Shown: positions 43,635 to 52,698, counted from the first letter of the stretch. The stretch is DNA of 64,000 nt from an uncultured Oscillospiraceae bacterium (GCA_948471095.1 CAOKRG010000004.1:1-64000), one strand, 5' to 3'. The notes: generated by a model not told the origin, from the sequence alone. A program made the numbers and translations.

Positions 43635-44763
43635 GGTCAAGGAGAAAACCGAGAAGAAAGAGAAGACCCAGAAGGCCAAAAAGGGCGAGCCCGCTCCCGA
43701 ACCCGAAGCCCCTGCCCAACCCGAAGCGATGGAGGCGCCCGGCCTGGGCAAGCCCTCGCTGATCGACACCATGAGCGGAGCCCAAAAGGCGGCGGCGGTC
43801 ATCGTGTCCCTGGGCGTGGATAAGGCCTCCCACCTCTACCAGTACATGGAGCCGGAGGATGTGGAGCAGATCACCCTGGAGGTCGCCAAGCTGGGCTATT
43901 TGGACGCGGACTCCACCGAGGCGGTGCTCAACGAGTACTACCAGATGTGCATGACCAACAAGGCCGTGACCGAGGGCGGCCTGGAGTATGCCAAGACCGT
44001 GCTGGAAAAGGCCTTTGGGGCCCAGGCGGCCTCCAGCCTTTTGGACAAAGTTACCAAGTCTCTGAAAAATCGAGAGTTTGCCTTTATGAACAAGGCCGGT
44101 GAGAAAGACCTGTTCACCGCCTTGCAGAACGAGCGGCCCCAGACCATCGCCCTGGTGCTCTCCTACGTGGAGCCCGACAAGGCGGCGGCGGTGGTGGCCC
44201 AGCTGGACCCGGAAACCCAGGTGAAGGTGGTGGAGCGCATCGCCCTGATGGACAGCGCCTCGCCTACGGCCGTGAAGATCATCGAGGCGGAAATGTCCAA
44301 CAAGTTCGCCAACATCTTCAGCAGCAGCAACGTCCAGGTGGGCGGCATCGACTTCGTGGCCGATGTGATGAACAACGTGGACCGGGTCAGCGAGAAGAGC
44401 ATCTTCGACGGCCTTACCATGTACGACGCGGTGCTGGCCGACGAGATCCGCAAGCGCATGTTCGTGTTCGAGGACATCCTCACCATGGACGACCGCTCCG
44501 TGCAGCGCTTTGTGCGGGACTGCGATACCCACGACCTGGTGCTGGCCCTCAAGTCCGCCACCAGCGAGCTGGCCAACAAGCTCTTCAAGAACATGTCCAC
44601 CCGTATGGCCGAGTCCATCAAGGACGACCTGGAGATTACCACCAATGTGCGCATGAAGGACGTGGACGACGCCCAGCAGCGCATCGTGGGGGTCATCCGC
44701 GATCTGGAGGCCAAAAACGAGATCATTATCCTCAAGGGCGGCAAGGACGATATCATCGCCTAA
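43612..44763 (+). CDS. fliG: Motor switch protein FliG
   Basis: 383 residues, longer than the usual 330-340 because of a Lys/Glu/Pro/Ala-rich N-terminal extension of about 45 residues. The three FliG domains follow: N (SGAQKAAAVIVSLGVDKASH), middle with the EHPQ-equivalent ERPQTIALVLSYVEPDKA, and C with the charged torque helix near MFVFEDILTMDDRSVQRFVR that faces MotA. ATG 43612 lies inside fliF; ATG 43624 is an alternative. A hairpin (44779-44798) separates it from fliH. Confidence 0.95.
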   Translation: MKKAMAAKVKEKTEKKEKTQKAKKGEPAPEPEAPAQPEAMEAPGLGKPSLIDTMSGAQKAAAVIVSLGVDKASHLYQYMEPEDVEQITLEVAKLGYLDADSTEAVLNEYYQMCMTNKAVTEGGLEYAKTVLEKAFGAQAASSLLDKVTKSLKNREFAFMNKAGEKDLFTALQNERPQTIALVLSYVEPDKAAAVVAQLDPETQVKVVERIALMDSASPTAVKIIEAEMSNKFANIFSSSNVQVGGIDFVADVMNNVDRVSEKSIFDGLTMYDAVLADEIRKRMFVFEDILTMDDRSVQRFVRDCDTHDLVLALKSATSELANKLFKNMSTRMAESIKDDLEITTNVRMKDVDDAQQRIVGVIRDLEAKNEIIILKGGKDDIIA

Positions 44764-44778
44764 GCCGGCCGGGGGGAT

Positions 44779-44798
44779 CCGCGGCGTGAAGGCCGCGG
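44779..44798 (+). other. Intercistronic hairpin between fliG and fliH
   Basis: A 7-bp GC stem CCGCGGC (44779-44785) with GCCGCGG (44792-44798) and a 6-base loop, without a T-run. It is more likely an mRNA processing or stability element than a terminator, since genes of the same operon continue 47 bases later. Confidence 0.5.
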
Positions 44799-44844
44799 GA
44801 GCGCACGTTCCAATCGATAGATTCTATATAGGGAGGTCGTCTGC

Positions 44845-45687
44845 ATGCCGGGCATTTTCAAGCGCTTTGTCAACGTGAGCGCAAACAAATATGTGTTTCC
44901 GGATGCGGAGGACCTCGCTGTTTCTGTAGAGGAGCCGGTTGAAGAGGAGGCCCTCCTGCCGGAAGCGCCGCCGGACGAGGAAGGCCCGGCGGAGCCGGAG
45001 CCGGAAAAGGAGCCGGAGCCCACGCCCATTGATTTTGCCCAGATTCAGGCCAGCGCCATTTTGCAGGACGCCCGGGACGAGGCGGAAGCCCTTCGGACCA
45101 AGGCCCTGGAGGAGCTGGAGCGGGAACTGGACGAGCTGCGGGAAGAGGCGAAAAAGGAAGGCTATGACGTCGGCCATGCCCAGGGCGTTGCCGAGGGCCG
45201 CATGGAGGCCCAAGCGGAACTGAATGAAAAGGCCGCCGCCCAGTTAAAGGAGGTGCAGGCCTTCCTTCGGGACGCGGCGCGGGCCCGGGACCAGCTTTTG
45301 GAGGACAGCAAGCAGGACCTGAAGGAGCTGGCCTTGGCCATCGCGGAAAAGGTAATTCGGGTGAGCCTGAAGAGCAGCGGGGACATTTTGATCCGCATGA
45401 TCGAGTCCGCCACGGCCAAGCGAAGGCGCTGCGAGTGGGTGCAGGTCTACATCGCGGACTGCGACGCCAGGGCTTCGGCCAACACCGTGCCCGAGCTGAC
45501 GGAGGCGCTGTCCCGCCTGTCCGACCGGGTGCGGGTCATTCCCATGGCGGATGATGAGTCCGGCACCTGCATTATTGAAATGCCGGACGAGATTTTAGAC
45601 GTAAGCGTTTCCACCCAGCTGGACAATCTGCGGGGCGTGCTATCCAACGCGGAGCCCGACGGCCGGCCCCAGCGGGACTGGCCGTAG
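44845..45687 (+). CDS. fliH: Flagellar export ATPase regulator FliH
   Basis: 280 residues. The N-terminal third is very acidic and Pro-rich (about 20-70, Glu/Pro repeats). The middle is a long coiled coil (about 75-150, with DARDEAEALRTKALEELERE and a Gly-containing segment typical of FliH). The C-terminal domain, homologous to the V-ATPase E subunit, has LALAIAEKVIRVSLKSSGDI and the conserved CIIEMPDEILDVSVSTQLDN. FliH holds FliI inactive and anchors it at FliN/FliY. It is directly upstream of fliI. Confidence 0.88.
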   Translation: MPGIFKRFVNVSANKYVFPDAEDLAVSVEEPVEEEALLPEAPPDEEGPAEPEPEKEPEPTPIDFAQIQASAILQDARDEAEALRTKALEELERELDELREEAKKEGYDVGHAQGVAEGRMEAQAELNEKAAAQLKEVQAFLRDAARARDQLLEDSKQDLKELALAIAEKVIRVSLKSSGDILIRMIESATAKRRRCEWVQVYIADCDARASANTVPELTEALSRLSDRVRVIPMADDESGTCIIEMPDEILDVSVSTQLDNLRGVLSNAEPDGRPQRDWP

Positions 45688-45699
45688 CAGGTGGCGAAT

Positions 45700-47007
45700 A
45701 TGTTTCAAGACGCGATCAAGCAGGTGCGGCAGGCTGAGACCATTGGCCACACCGGGAAAATTGAGAATATCGTGGGCATGTCCATCGAGGCCAGCGGAGG
45801 CCGGGCTGCCGTGGGCGACATCTGCCGCATTTACAGCGGGGAGTCGGGCGGGCAGATTCCGGCGGAAGTGGTGGGCTTTAAAAACGATAGGATGCTCTTA
45901 ATGCCTTATGGGGAGATGACCGGAATTTCCTCCGGCAACTTCGTGCGCAACACCGGACGCCAGCTGCAGCTGCGGGCGGGTTCCTTCCTAAAGGGGCGCA
46001 TCATCAACGCCCTGGGCCAGCCCATTGACGACAAGGGCCCCTTTCAAGGGGGCGACCGTTACCTCTTAGGCAGCAGCTACATCAATCCCCTGACCCGGCC
46101 CCCCATCCGGGAGCGCATGGAGTTCGGGGTCAAGGCCATCGACAGCCTGCTCACCATTGGCAAGGGCCAGCGTATGGGCATCTTCGCCGGTTCCGGCGTG
46201 GGTAAGTCCACATTAATGGGCATGATCGCCAAAAACGTGAAGGCGGACATCAACGTGATCGCCCTGGTGGGCGAACGCGGCCGCGAGGTTTTGGAGTTCG
46301 TGGAAAAGGACCTGGGGGAAGAGGGCATGGCCCGGTCCGTGCTGGTGGTGGCGACCTCCGACCAGCCTGCCATGCTGCGGAAGAAGTGCCCCACGGTAGC
46401 CACGGGCATCGCGGAGTATTTCCGGGACCAGGGCATGGACGTGCTCCTGATGATGGACTCCCTGACCCGCTTTGCCATGGCCCAGCGGGAGGTGGGGCTT
46501 GCCATCGGAGAGCCGCCGGTGGCCAGAGGCTATACCCCCTCCATTTACGCGGAGCTGCCCAAGCTCTTGGAGCGCAGCGGCAACTTCAAAAAGGGATCCA
46601 TCACCGGTATTTACACGGTGCTGGTGGAGGGCGACGACACCAACGAGCCCATTGCGGACACGGTGCGCGGCATTCTGGACGGCCATATCGTCCTGAGCCG
46701 TTCCCTGGCCGCGGCCAACCACTATCCCGCCATCGACATTGGGGCCAGCATCTCCCGTTTGATGGTGGAGCTGGTGGACGACCGGCACAAGCAGCTTGCC
46801 GGCCGGCTGCGGGACATTCTGAGCACCTACAACCAAAACGCGGACCTGGTTTCCATCGGGGCCTATAAGTCCGGCACAAACCCCAAGCTGGATTTTGCCC
46901 TGACCAAGATCGACCGGATCAACGAGTTCTTAAAGCAGGGGGTCAACGAGGCTTTCAGCTATGAGCAGTGTCTGGAGCAGATGGAGAAGATCCTGTCCGG
47001 CCGGTAG
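45700..47007 (+). CDS. fliI: Flagellum-specific ATPase FliI
   Basis: 435 residues. It is an F1-beta-like hexameric ATPase that helps unload export substrates. Walker A is GSGVGKS with K169; DVLLMMDSLTRFAMAQREVG is Walker B and the following motif. The ending contains LDFALTKIDRINEFLKQGVN. ATG 45700 is preferred to GTG 45691 because AGGTGG lies 6 bases before it. It begins 12 bases after fliH; fliJ, its cofactor, follows. Confidence 0.96.
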   Translation: MFQDAIKQVRQAETIGHTGKIENIVGMSIEASGGRAAVGDICRIYSGESGGQIPAEVVGFKNDRMLLMPYGEMTGISSGNFVRNTGRQLQLRAGSFLKGRIINALGQPIDDKGPFQGGDRYLLGSSYINPLTRPPIRERMEFGVKAIDSLLTIGKGQRMGIFAGSGVGKSTLMGMIAKNVKADINVIALVGERGREVLEFVEKDLGEEGMARSVLVVATSDQPAMLRKKCPTVATGIAEYFRDQGMDVLLMMDSLTRFAMAQREVGLAIGEPPVARGYTPSIYAELPKLLERSGNFKKGSITGIYTVLVEGDDTNEPIADTVRGILDGHIVLSRSLAAANHYPAIDIGASISRLMVELVDDRHKQLAGRLRDILSTYNQNADLVSIGAYKSGTNPKLDFALTKIDRINEFLKQGVNEAFSYEQCLEQMEKILSGR

Positions 47008-47087
47008 GGCGGAACCTTTTGAGAGAATGCATAATACCATATTAATTGGTTTCATATAGATAAATTTTTGGAAAGGCGGCGGTTCCT

Positions 47088-47549
47088 ATGAAGAAGTTTC
47101 AGTTCCAGCTGGATACCGTGCTGCGCTACAAGACGCAGGTTCTGGACATCCGGCTGGCGGAGCACGGCTCGGCCTTGGCGGCGGTGCGCCGCCAGGAGGG
47201 TGTGCTGGAGCAGGCCACGGGCAACCGGCTGGCCTGCGAGGAGGAGTACCGGCAGAGAAAGGCGGAGGGCCTGACCATTGCCGAGGCCATGAAGTACGAG
47301 ACCGGCATCGAGGTGCTGGAAGCCGCGGTGCGCCGGGAAGCGGCCAAGCTCAAAGAGCTGCAGAAGGCCGAGGAGCAAAAGCGCGCGGCCCTGGTGGAGG
47401 CCAAGCAGGAGACCCAGTCTCTGGAAAAGCTGAAGGACCTCAAGCGGGGCGAGTATGACGCGGCCGTTGCCAAGGCCCAGGAGAAGGAGATCGACGACTT
47501 GGTCATGGCCCGGCGCTCCGCCGCCACACGGGAGGCGGAAAGCCTGTAA
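47088..47549 (+). CDS. fliJ: Flagellar export protein FliJ
   Basis: 153 residues of almost pure coiled coil. It is the central stalk-like cofactor of FliI that contacts FlhA. The start KKFQFQLDTVLRYKTQVLDI is the family signature; the rest is heptad-rich Glu/Lys/Ala. Identity rests on the N-terminus, the helical character and the place after fliI. The 80-base gap before it contains an AT-rich, partly palindromic stretch (47035-47055) but no good promoter. Confidence 0.9.
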   Translation: MKKFQFQLDTVLRYKTQVLDIRLAEHGSALAAVRRQEGVLEQATGNRLACEEEYRQRKAEGLTIAEAMKYETGIEVLEAAVRREAAKLKELQKAEEQKRAALVEAKQETQSLEKLKDLKRGEYDAAVAKAQEKEIDDLVMARRSAATREAESL

Positions 47550-47632
47550 GGTGGCTTTTCACGCGTACAAGTCCAAAGGCCTCTGGGCCGGAGGAATTCA
47601 AATAGCATACCAATGGAAAGGAGGTGTTTGCG

Positions 47633-48784
47633 ATGAATATGGATCTGTTCGTGCAAAACCTAGTCAAGGAGGTGGCGCAGACCGTTACCGCCATCCCCGG
47701 CGCGGAGCCCGGCCAGGAGGAGGAGGATTTTGAGTCCATGCTGGTACAGCAGAGTAAGGACGCCCAAGCCCAGCGGCCCAAGGACCGCCCGGCGGAGAAG
47801 CCCACCCCGAAAAAGGAGGCGGAAAAGCCCCAGCAGAACAGCACCCAGGAGGAAGAGGCCCCAAAGGACGGCAGCCAGCTGGCCGCCGCTTTGGTGACGT
47901 CTCAGCCGGTGGTGCTGTTCGGCATGCCTGTGGAGAATGCCGGCGAGGCCCAGGACGCGGTCGGGGCTTTGGAAACGGCGGCGGCAGAGGTCCTGCCTGA
48001 GGCGGCGGAGGGCCTGCTGGACCAGCCGGTCCAGGAGCAGCCCGCCGGAGAAGCTCCCGCGCAAGCGGCCCAGGCCGCGCCGGAGGAGCGGCAGCCCCAA
48101 ATGCCAACCGCCCAGGAGGCCCCTGTGGAAGAAATGCCCGCGGAAGCGGCAGAGCGGGAGGTCCGGCCCGAGCTGGAGCAGCAAGGGGAGGCCCGCGCCC
48201 AGGTCCGCCATGCGGCGGAGCAGCCGGTGCAGAAGGCGGAGCAGGACCAGCCCCAGGAGATGATCGACGGGGCGGAGGCCTGGACGGGAAGCCGGCCGGT
48301 GTTCCGCGCCAACGACGCCATGCCGGAGAAGGTGGGGGAGAACTATGAAGCCCTGGCCCCGGAGGCGGAGGACGCGCCCCAGAAGCTGGCCGCCACTTTG
48401 ACCCATGCCCTGGAACAGGGGCAGTCCCGGGTGGAGATTCAGCTGAACCCGGCAAACCTGGGGAAGCTGACGGTTGAGATCACCCGGAATGTGGACGGCG
48501 CTTTAAGCGTGGTGCTCAGCACCGTAAACGAGAAGGCGGCGGCCATCCTCCGCCAGCACAGCGGCGCCCTGCAGACCGCCATGATGGGCAGCGCTCAGGC
48601 GCCGGTCACGGTGGAGGTGCAGCAGCCCCAGCAGGCGGAGGACGCCAATCAGTTCCTGAACCCGGACGGGCGCAACAACCAGAACCAGCAACAGCAGCAA
48701 AAGCAGGACCAGCCCCACAAGGGCGCCAACGAGGACTTCTTGCAGCAGCTGCGGCTGGGCCTGGTGGGACTGAACCAGGACTAA
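47633..48784 (+). CDS. fliK: Flagellar hook-length control protein FliK
   Basis: 383 residues. The N-terminal 220 or so are Glu/Gln/Ala/Pro-rich and disordered, as expected for the molecular ruler. The C-terminal FliK_C (Flg_hook) domain, about 245-335, contains QSRVEIQLNPANLGKLTVEI and VVLSTVNEKAAAILRQHSGA, which contact FlhB_C to switch export from hook to filament. The tail is a Gln/Asn run. ATG 47633 has AAAGGAGGTG 6 bases upstream and is preferred over the GTG at 47624. Confidence 0.9.
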   Translation: MNMDLFVQNLVKEVAQTVTAIPGAEPGQEEEDFESMLVQQSKDAQAQRPKDRPAEKPTPKKEAEKPQQNSTQEEEAPKDGSQLAAALVTSQPVVLFGMPVENAGEAQDAVGALETAAAEVLPEAAEGLLDQPVQEQPAGEAPAQAAQAAPEERQPQMPTAQEAPVEEMPAEAAEREVRPELEQQGEARAQVRHAAEQPVQKAEQDQPQEMIDGAEAWTGSRPVFRANDAMPEKVGENYEALAPEAEDAPQKLAATLTHALEQGQSRVEIQLNPANLGKLTVEITRNVDGALSVVLSTVNEKAAAILRQHSGALQTAMMGSAQAPVTVEVQQPQQAEDANQFLNPDGRNNQNQQQQQKQDQPHKGANEDFLQQLRLGLVGLNQD

Positions 48785-48830
48785 GCCCGGCCCAACGCGG
48801 GCCAGGCGCATCACTTATTAGAAAGGCGGG

Positions 48831-49457
48831 ATGGAAATGGCGAATGCAGGAATGTACGACCTGGTCAACCGGCTGGACAGCCAGGCGGGCACCGTGAAGG
48901 CGGCCACCCAGAGCACCAACAAAAAGGCCGGCACCGACCTGGACATGACGGACTTTCTCACCTTGATGGTGGCCATGTTCCAAAACCAGGACATTGACAA
49001 CGCGGCCTCTACCACGGACATGATGAACCAGATGGTCCAAATGACCGTGGTGCAGGCCATCACCCACATCAGCACGCTGATCGACGACTCCACCGTGCTG
49101 ACCTACGCGGCCTCTTTGGTGGGCAAGGAAGTGACCATCGGCCAATATGTGAACGGGGAGCTCAAGGAGATCGTGGGCACCGTGACCGGCACCGGCATGC
49201 TGAAAGGCCAGCAGGTGGTGTTCATCGGCGACGACAGCTACTACCTGAACGACATTATGGCCGTGGGCCGCCTGCCGGAGAAGACCGAGGACGTCAAGCC
49301 CGGAGACGGGGATGAGAAGCCCGGAGGCGGGGACGAGGCCGGGGGCCCCGGCGAAGGAGAAGGCGTAGAGGGGCCCGGCGGAAGCACGGACGGCGGGAAC
49401 GGCGAAGCTACGGGCCCGGAGGGCGGAGAGCCCGAGGGCGGCACGGAACAGCCGTAA
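48831..49457 (+). CDS. flgD: Flagellar hook capping protein FlgD
   Basis: 208 residues. The conserved N-terminal FlgD block is DMTDFLTLMVAMFQNQDIDN followed by MNQMVQMTVVQAI, then a small beta domain (SLVGKEVTIGQY, GQQVVFIGDDSYYLNDIMAV). The last 55 residues are Gly/Glu/Asp/Pro-rich and low-complexity, unlike most FlgD proteins, where Tudor and Fn3 domains follow. FlgD caps the growing hook and is then lost. ATG 48837 is an equally possible start. Confidence 0.9.
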   Translation: MEMANAGMYDLVNRLDSQAGTVKAATQSTNKKAGTDLDMTDFLTLMVAMFQNQDIDNAASTTDMMNQMVQMTVVQAITHISTLIDDSTVLTYAASLVGKEVTIGQYVNGELKEIVGTVTGTGMLKGQQVVFIGDDSYYLNDIMAVGRLPEKTEDVKPGDGDEKPGGGDEAGGPGEGEGVEGPGGSTDGGNGEATGPEGGEPEGGTEQP

Positions 49458-49481
49458 GCCTGAAAAAAGGAGGTTGAGGGT

Positions 49482-49859
49482 ATGATCGACCGCGTTGCTC
49501 GAGTGGGCGGGGCCTTGCCGGCCCAGGCCCAGAAGCCGGCCGCGCCCTCTGGGGAGAGCTTTGGCGCGCTGCTGCAAAAGGCGCAGGCACAGCGCCAGGG
49601 CCAGAAGCAGATCAATTTCTCCAAACACGCCATGAGCCGCGCGGAGGAACGGGGCATCGAGCTGACCCCCGCCCTGATGGAACAGCTGGCGGGGACCGTG
49701 GAGAAAGCCCAGGAAAAGGGCGCGAAGAACATCGTGGCCTTTAACGCCACCCAAGCCTTCATCATCAACGTGCCCTACGGGCGGGTGATTACCACCATGA
49801 ACCAGGACGAGATGAAGGAGAACGTATTCACTAACATTGACGGAGCGGTACTGATGTAA
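49482..49859 (+). CDS. Flagellar operon protein, TIGR02530 family
   Basis: 125 residues matching the small family found between flgD and flgE in many Firmicutes. The conserved core is FSKHAMSRAEERGIELTPAL followed by KNIVAFNATQAFIINVPYGR and TTMNQDEMKENVFTNIDGAV, which ends the protein. The N-terminus is Ala/Gln-rich. No enzymatic motif is present. The strict position suggests a hook-assembly or regulatory role, so far unassigned. AAAAAAGGAGG precedes the ATG. Confidence 0.9.
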   Translation: MIDRVARVGGALPAQAQKPAAPSGESFGALLQKAQAQRQGQKQINFSKHAMSRAEERGIELTPALMEQLAGTVEKAQEKGAKNIVAFNATQAFIINVPYGRVITTMNQDEMKENVFTNIDGAVLM

Positions 49860-49860
49860 G

Positions 49861-49907
49861 CTGGCAGGCCCCAACGGGGTGCCAGGGGGCGGGCCCGAAT
49901 GGCCCGC
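49861..49907 (+). other. Tandem GC-rich hairpins upstream of flgE
   Basis: Hairpin one (49861-49885) pairs CTGGCA with TGCCAG and CCCC with GGGG around an AAC loop. Hairpin two pairs GCGGGCC (49889-49895) with GGCCCGC (49901-49907) around CGAAT. Neither has a T-run. They sit just before the ribosome site of the hook gene. Confidence 0.55.
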
Positions 49908-49936
49908 GCCCTGCCGCTTGAGAAAGGACAGAGAGA

Positions 49937-51265
49937 ATGACAGGAGCAATGTACGCGGCTGTCGCGGGACTGCGGGCCCATATGAGCGCGCTGAACGTGA
50001 TCGGCCAGAATATTTCCAACGTGAACACCAACGCCTACAAGGCCACCCGGTATACCTTCCTGGAGGCCCTGTACACCACGGTGCGGGGCGGCAGCAACGG
50101 CTCGGCCCAGCTGGGCGGCAAAAACCCGGCCCAGATGGGTTACGGCGCGTCCATCGGCACCATTGACCTGGACATGAGCACCAAGAACTACACCCCCACC
50201 GGCCGGACCACGGACGTGATGATCGACGGCGACGGCTTCCTCATCGTGGGCAACAAGGGCCAGACCTTCACCAGCACAGAGGACCTGAAGAACATGTACC
50301 TGACCCGCCACGGCGACCTGGCCTTTGACAACCAGGGCTACCTGACGGACGGCATGGGCAACGTGGTCTACGGCTTTATGTCGGTGGAGAACCCGATCTA
50401 CGCGGCGCAGTTTGTTGACGAGAAGGGAGACCCGGTAACGCCCCCCACGCTCACCAACGAAGCGCTGACCAAGGACAACGTGGGCAAGTTCTACCTCAAT
50501 AAGGACGGCGAGCTGGTGCAGATCGTCAACAAGGGCACAGAGGATAACCCGGTGCTGGAGACCAAGGTGATCGACCAGTACACGCCCCATCCGGTGCTCA
50601 CGGCCATCCGGCTGCCAATGGCGGGCACGGGCGCCATGACCCAGAAACAGACCATTAAAGTACCGGATCCCAACAAACCTGGCGACACGATTGATAAAGA
50701 AGTGCTGGTGGAGAAGTACTCCAAGGGCCAGCCCATCTACGCCCACTACGACGCCGCCTCGGGCACCATTGTAGATGCCACCGAGGACGCCGATGTATCG
50801 GGCCGCATCGAGCCGGACAGCGTCAGCATTGACGAGAACACGGGCCGCATCACCTGCACCGCGGGGGGCAAGGCCGTGGTCATCGGCACCATCGCTATTG
50901 CCAAGGTTCAGAACCCCAACGGCGTCACCCATGTGAACGGCCGCTACTACCAGGCCCTGGAGGGCGCGGGCGACGTGAGCCTGAACGCAGTGGGCGGCTC
51001 AGTGCTGAACACGGACGACCCGGACAGCCCGTTTTATGTGGCCCCGGCGGACGCTACCCAGGCGGCGCAGAAAGCCAACGGCGAGATCCCCGTGGGCACG
51101 CCCGGCAGCACCAAGTTCATCAGCGGCGGCCTGGAGAGCTCCGGCACGGACCTGGCCAACGAGATCAGCAACATGATCATGATCCAGCGCGGCTATCAGG
51201 CCAACACCCGCATCGTGACCGTGACCGACAGCATGCTGGAAGAGCTGGTGAACATGAAGCGCTGA
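49937..51265 (+). CDS. flgE: Flagellar hook protein FlgE
   Basis: 442 residues. It is the structural subunit of the hook. The N-terminal axial motif is MYAAVAGLRAHMSALNVIGQ plus NISNVNTNAYKATRYTF. The FlgE/F/G region DVMIDGDGFLIV follows, then a variable outer domain (about 160-380), and the C-terminal helix NEISNMIMIQRGYQANTRIV. AGAAAGGACAGAG precedes the ATG. It is flanked by hairpins on both sides (49861-49907 and 51328-51350), consistent with separate control of a protein needed in over a hundred copies. Confidence 0.94.
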   Translation: MTGAMYAAVAGLRAHMSALNVIGQNISNVNTNAYKATRYTFLEALYTTVRGGSNGSAQLGGKNPAQMGYGASIGTIDLDMSTKNYTPTGRTTDVMIDGDGFLIVGNKGQTFTSTEDLKNMYLTRHGDLAFDNQGYLTDGMGNVVYGFMSVENPIYAAQFVDEKGDPVTPPTLTNEALTKDNVGKFYLNKDGELVQIVNKGTEDNPVLETKVIDQYTPHPVLTAIRLPMAGTGAMTQKQTIKVPDPNKPGDTIDKEVLVEKYSKGQPIYAHYDAASGTIVDATEDADVSGRIEPDSVSIDENTGRITCTAGGKAVVIGTIAIAKVQNPNGVTHVNGRYYQALEGAGDVSLNAVGGSVLNTDDPDSPFYVAPADATQAAQKANGEIPVGTPGSTKFISGGLESSGTDLANEISNMIMIQRGYQANTRIVTVTDSMLEELVNMKR

Positions 51266-51327
51266 GGGAATTAGCCCTTTAGCCTGAACGAAATCTTTTC
51301 CATGTGAGCAAGAGACAGAAGCCGCGT

Positions 51328-51350
51328 CCGGGAGGCGGAGGACCTCCCGG
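51328..51350 (+). other. Intercistronic hairpin downstream of flgE
   Basis: An 8-bp stem CCGGGAGG (51328-51335) with CCTCCCGG (51343-51350), loop of 7, no T-run. It lies in the 114-base gap before flbD. Confidence 0.55.
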
Positions 51351-51379
51351 GCGGGGTATATTTTAAGGAGGGCGAGTTT

Positions 51380-51646
51380 ATGATCATGCTGACCAAAACC
51401 AGCGATGAGAGATTTTTGGTAAACCACCTGCAGATCGAGTGCATCGAGCTGATTCCGGAGACCAAGATCGTGATGATGAACCGGGACTTCTATCTGGTCC
51501 GGGAGTCCGTGCAGGACATCATCGCGAAGATCGCCGATTACAACGCCAAGGTGATGGACGTCCACCGCCAGGTGACGGTCAACGAGGAACCCAAGCCAGC
51601 CTCTCCCGGGCGCGGCACGTCCGCCAGGCCGGGTTTCCGGAGATAA
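51380..51646 (+). CDS. flbD: Flagellar FlbD family protein (SwrD-like)
   Basis: 88 residues. The FlbD family signature is MLTKTSDERFLVNHLQIECI with the following IELIPETKIVMMNRDFYLVR. Bacillus SwrD, in the same position after flgE, increases motor power by acting on the stators, which fits the motA-motB pair that follows here. The last 18 residues are basic and probably disordered. AAGGAGGGCG precedes the ATG. Confidence 0.92.
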   Translation: MIMLTKTSDERFLVNHLQIECIELIPETKIVMMNRDFYLVRESVQDIIAKIADYNAKVMDVHRQVTVNEEPKPASPGRGTSARPGFRR

Positions 51647-51678
51647 GGGCTACAAACTAACATGAAGGTGAAAGATCA

Positions 51679-52485
51679 ATGAACATAGGTTATATCATCG
51701 GTTTGCTGCTGGCCGTCGCGGTTATGGTGCTGGGTATGATGGGCTTCCCAACCATCCAGCCTGAGCTGATCGGCAACTTTTTCGACGGCCCCAGCGTCAT
51801 GATCGTCATCGGCTGTACCATCGGCGTGGTGGTGGCCAGCTTCCCCTTAAAGGCCGTGCTCACCATCCCGAAGCATTTCGCGGTCATGCTGAAGAACCCC
51901 AAGCAGAAGCCCGAAACCATCATCGACCAGCTGGTGGACCTGGCCCAGATCGCCCGTAAGGACGGCCTGCTGGCCCTGGAAGAGAAAGCCAACGAGCAGG
52001 ACGACCCCTTCTTCAAGCAGGCCATCATGCTCATCGTGGACGCCAACGACCCGGACCGGGTGCGGGCCACCCTGGAAAACGACATCGAGTGCATGTCGGA
52101 CCGGCACAACGCGGCCGCAGCCCTCTATGACAAGGCCTCCGCCGTGGCCCCGGCTTTCGGCATGGTGGGCACCCTGGTGGGCCTGATCAACATGCTCAAG
52201 CGCATGGACCCCACCTCCGGTTCCAGCAACATCGGCCAGGACATGGGCACGGCCCTGATCACCACCCTGTACGGCTGCATTCTGGCCCACATGATCTTCG
52301 GCCCGGTGGCCAACAACCTGCGCATTCGGGACGCGGACGAGGTGCTCAACAAGATGATCATCGTGGAGGGCATCACCTGCATCCAGGCCGGCGAGAACCC
52401 CAAGATGCTGCGGGAGAAGCTTTTGACCTTCGTTTCTCAGAAGCAGCGGGAGAAGATGGCCACTTCCTCCGGCGGAGAGGGATGA
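51679..52485 (+). CDS. motA: Flagellar stator protein MotA
   Basis: 268 residues with four membrane helices (about 5-25, 35-55, 150-170, 185-205). The cytoplasmic loop carries the charged residues that engage FliG (IARKDGLLALEE, conserved Arg and Glu), and TM3 has the functional Pro in AVAPAFGMVGTLVGLINMLK. AAGGTGA precedes the ATG. It follows flbD by 32 bases but is separated from motB by a 274-base gap containing a promoter. Whether protons or sodium drive it cannot be decided here. Confidence 0.95.
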   Translation: MNIGYIIGLLLAVAVMVLGMMGFPTIQPELIGNFFDGPSVMIVIGCTIGVVVASFPLKAVLTIPKHFAVMLKNPKQKPETIIDQLVDLAQIARKDGLLALEEKANEQDDPFFKQAIMLIVDANDPDRVRATLENDIECMSDRHNAAAALYDKASAVAPAFGMVGTLVGLINMLKRMDPTSGSSNIGQDMGTALITTLYGCILAHMIFGPVANNLRIRDADEVLNKMIIVEGITCIQAGENPKMLREKLLTFVSQKQREKMATSSGGEG

Positions 52486-52545
52486 GCCCTGGCGGCGCTC
52501 CAAAAATCTGGCGGGACTTTCCTGCAACCTTGTGCAAGGATAGTC

Positions 52546-52575
52546 TTGACGGACGGGGTATAAATTTGCTATAAT
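52546..52575 (+). promoter_or_regulatory. Sigma-A promoter ahead of motB
   Basis: TTGACG (52546-52551), an 18-base spacer, TATAAT (52570-52575). It would drive motB-fliM-fliY-cheY and the export-gate genes separately from motA. Confidence 0.82.
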
Positions 52576-52648
52576 ATTACGATCGGAAAAGTCGGTTTTC
52601 CTGCCCGTGCCCAGCGCCGCGCGCGCTTTGGCGGTACACAGGCCGCAG

Positions 52649-52698
52649 AATATCCCTTCGCGGGGCATGGCCCCGCGCATACCCGGCGAAGGGGTATT
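52649..52698 (+). promoter_or_regulatory. Nested hairpin leader of the motB transcript
   Basis: The outer stem pairs 52649-52661 with 52686-52698 (13 bp, one U-G). An inner GC stem pairs CGCGGGGC (52659-52666) with GCCCCGCG (52670-52677), loop ATG. The two stems share bases 52659-52661, so they compete at the junction. No T-run follows. Confidence 0.5.

Noticed and set aside
42024..43802. 592-codon frame antisense to fliF/fliG
   Set aside because: Same reason: it lies wholly under two certain flagellar genes and has low-complexity composition.
51662..51682. Six-codon frame ending in ATGA overlap with motA
   Set aside because: It looks like a leader peptide, but the AAGGTGA inside it serves as the motA ribosome site; no further support.
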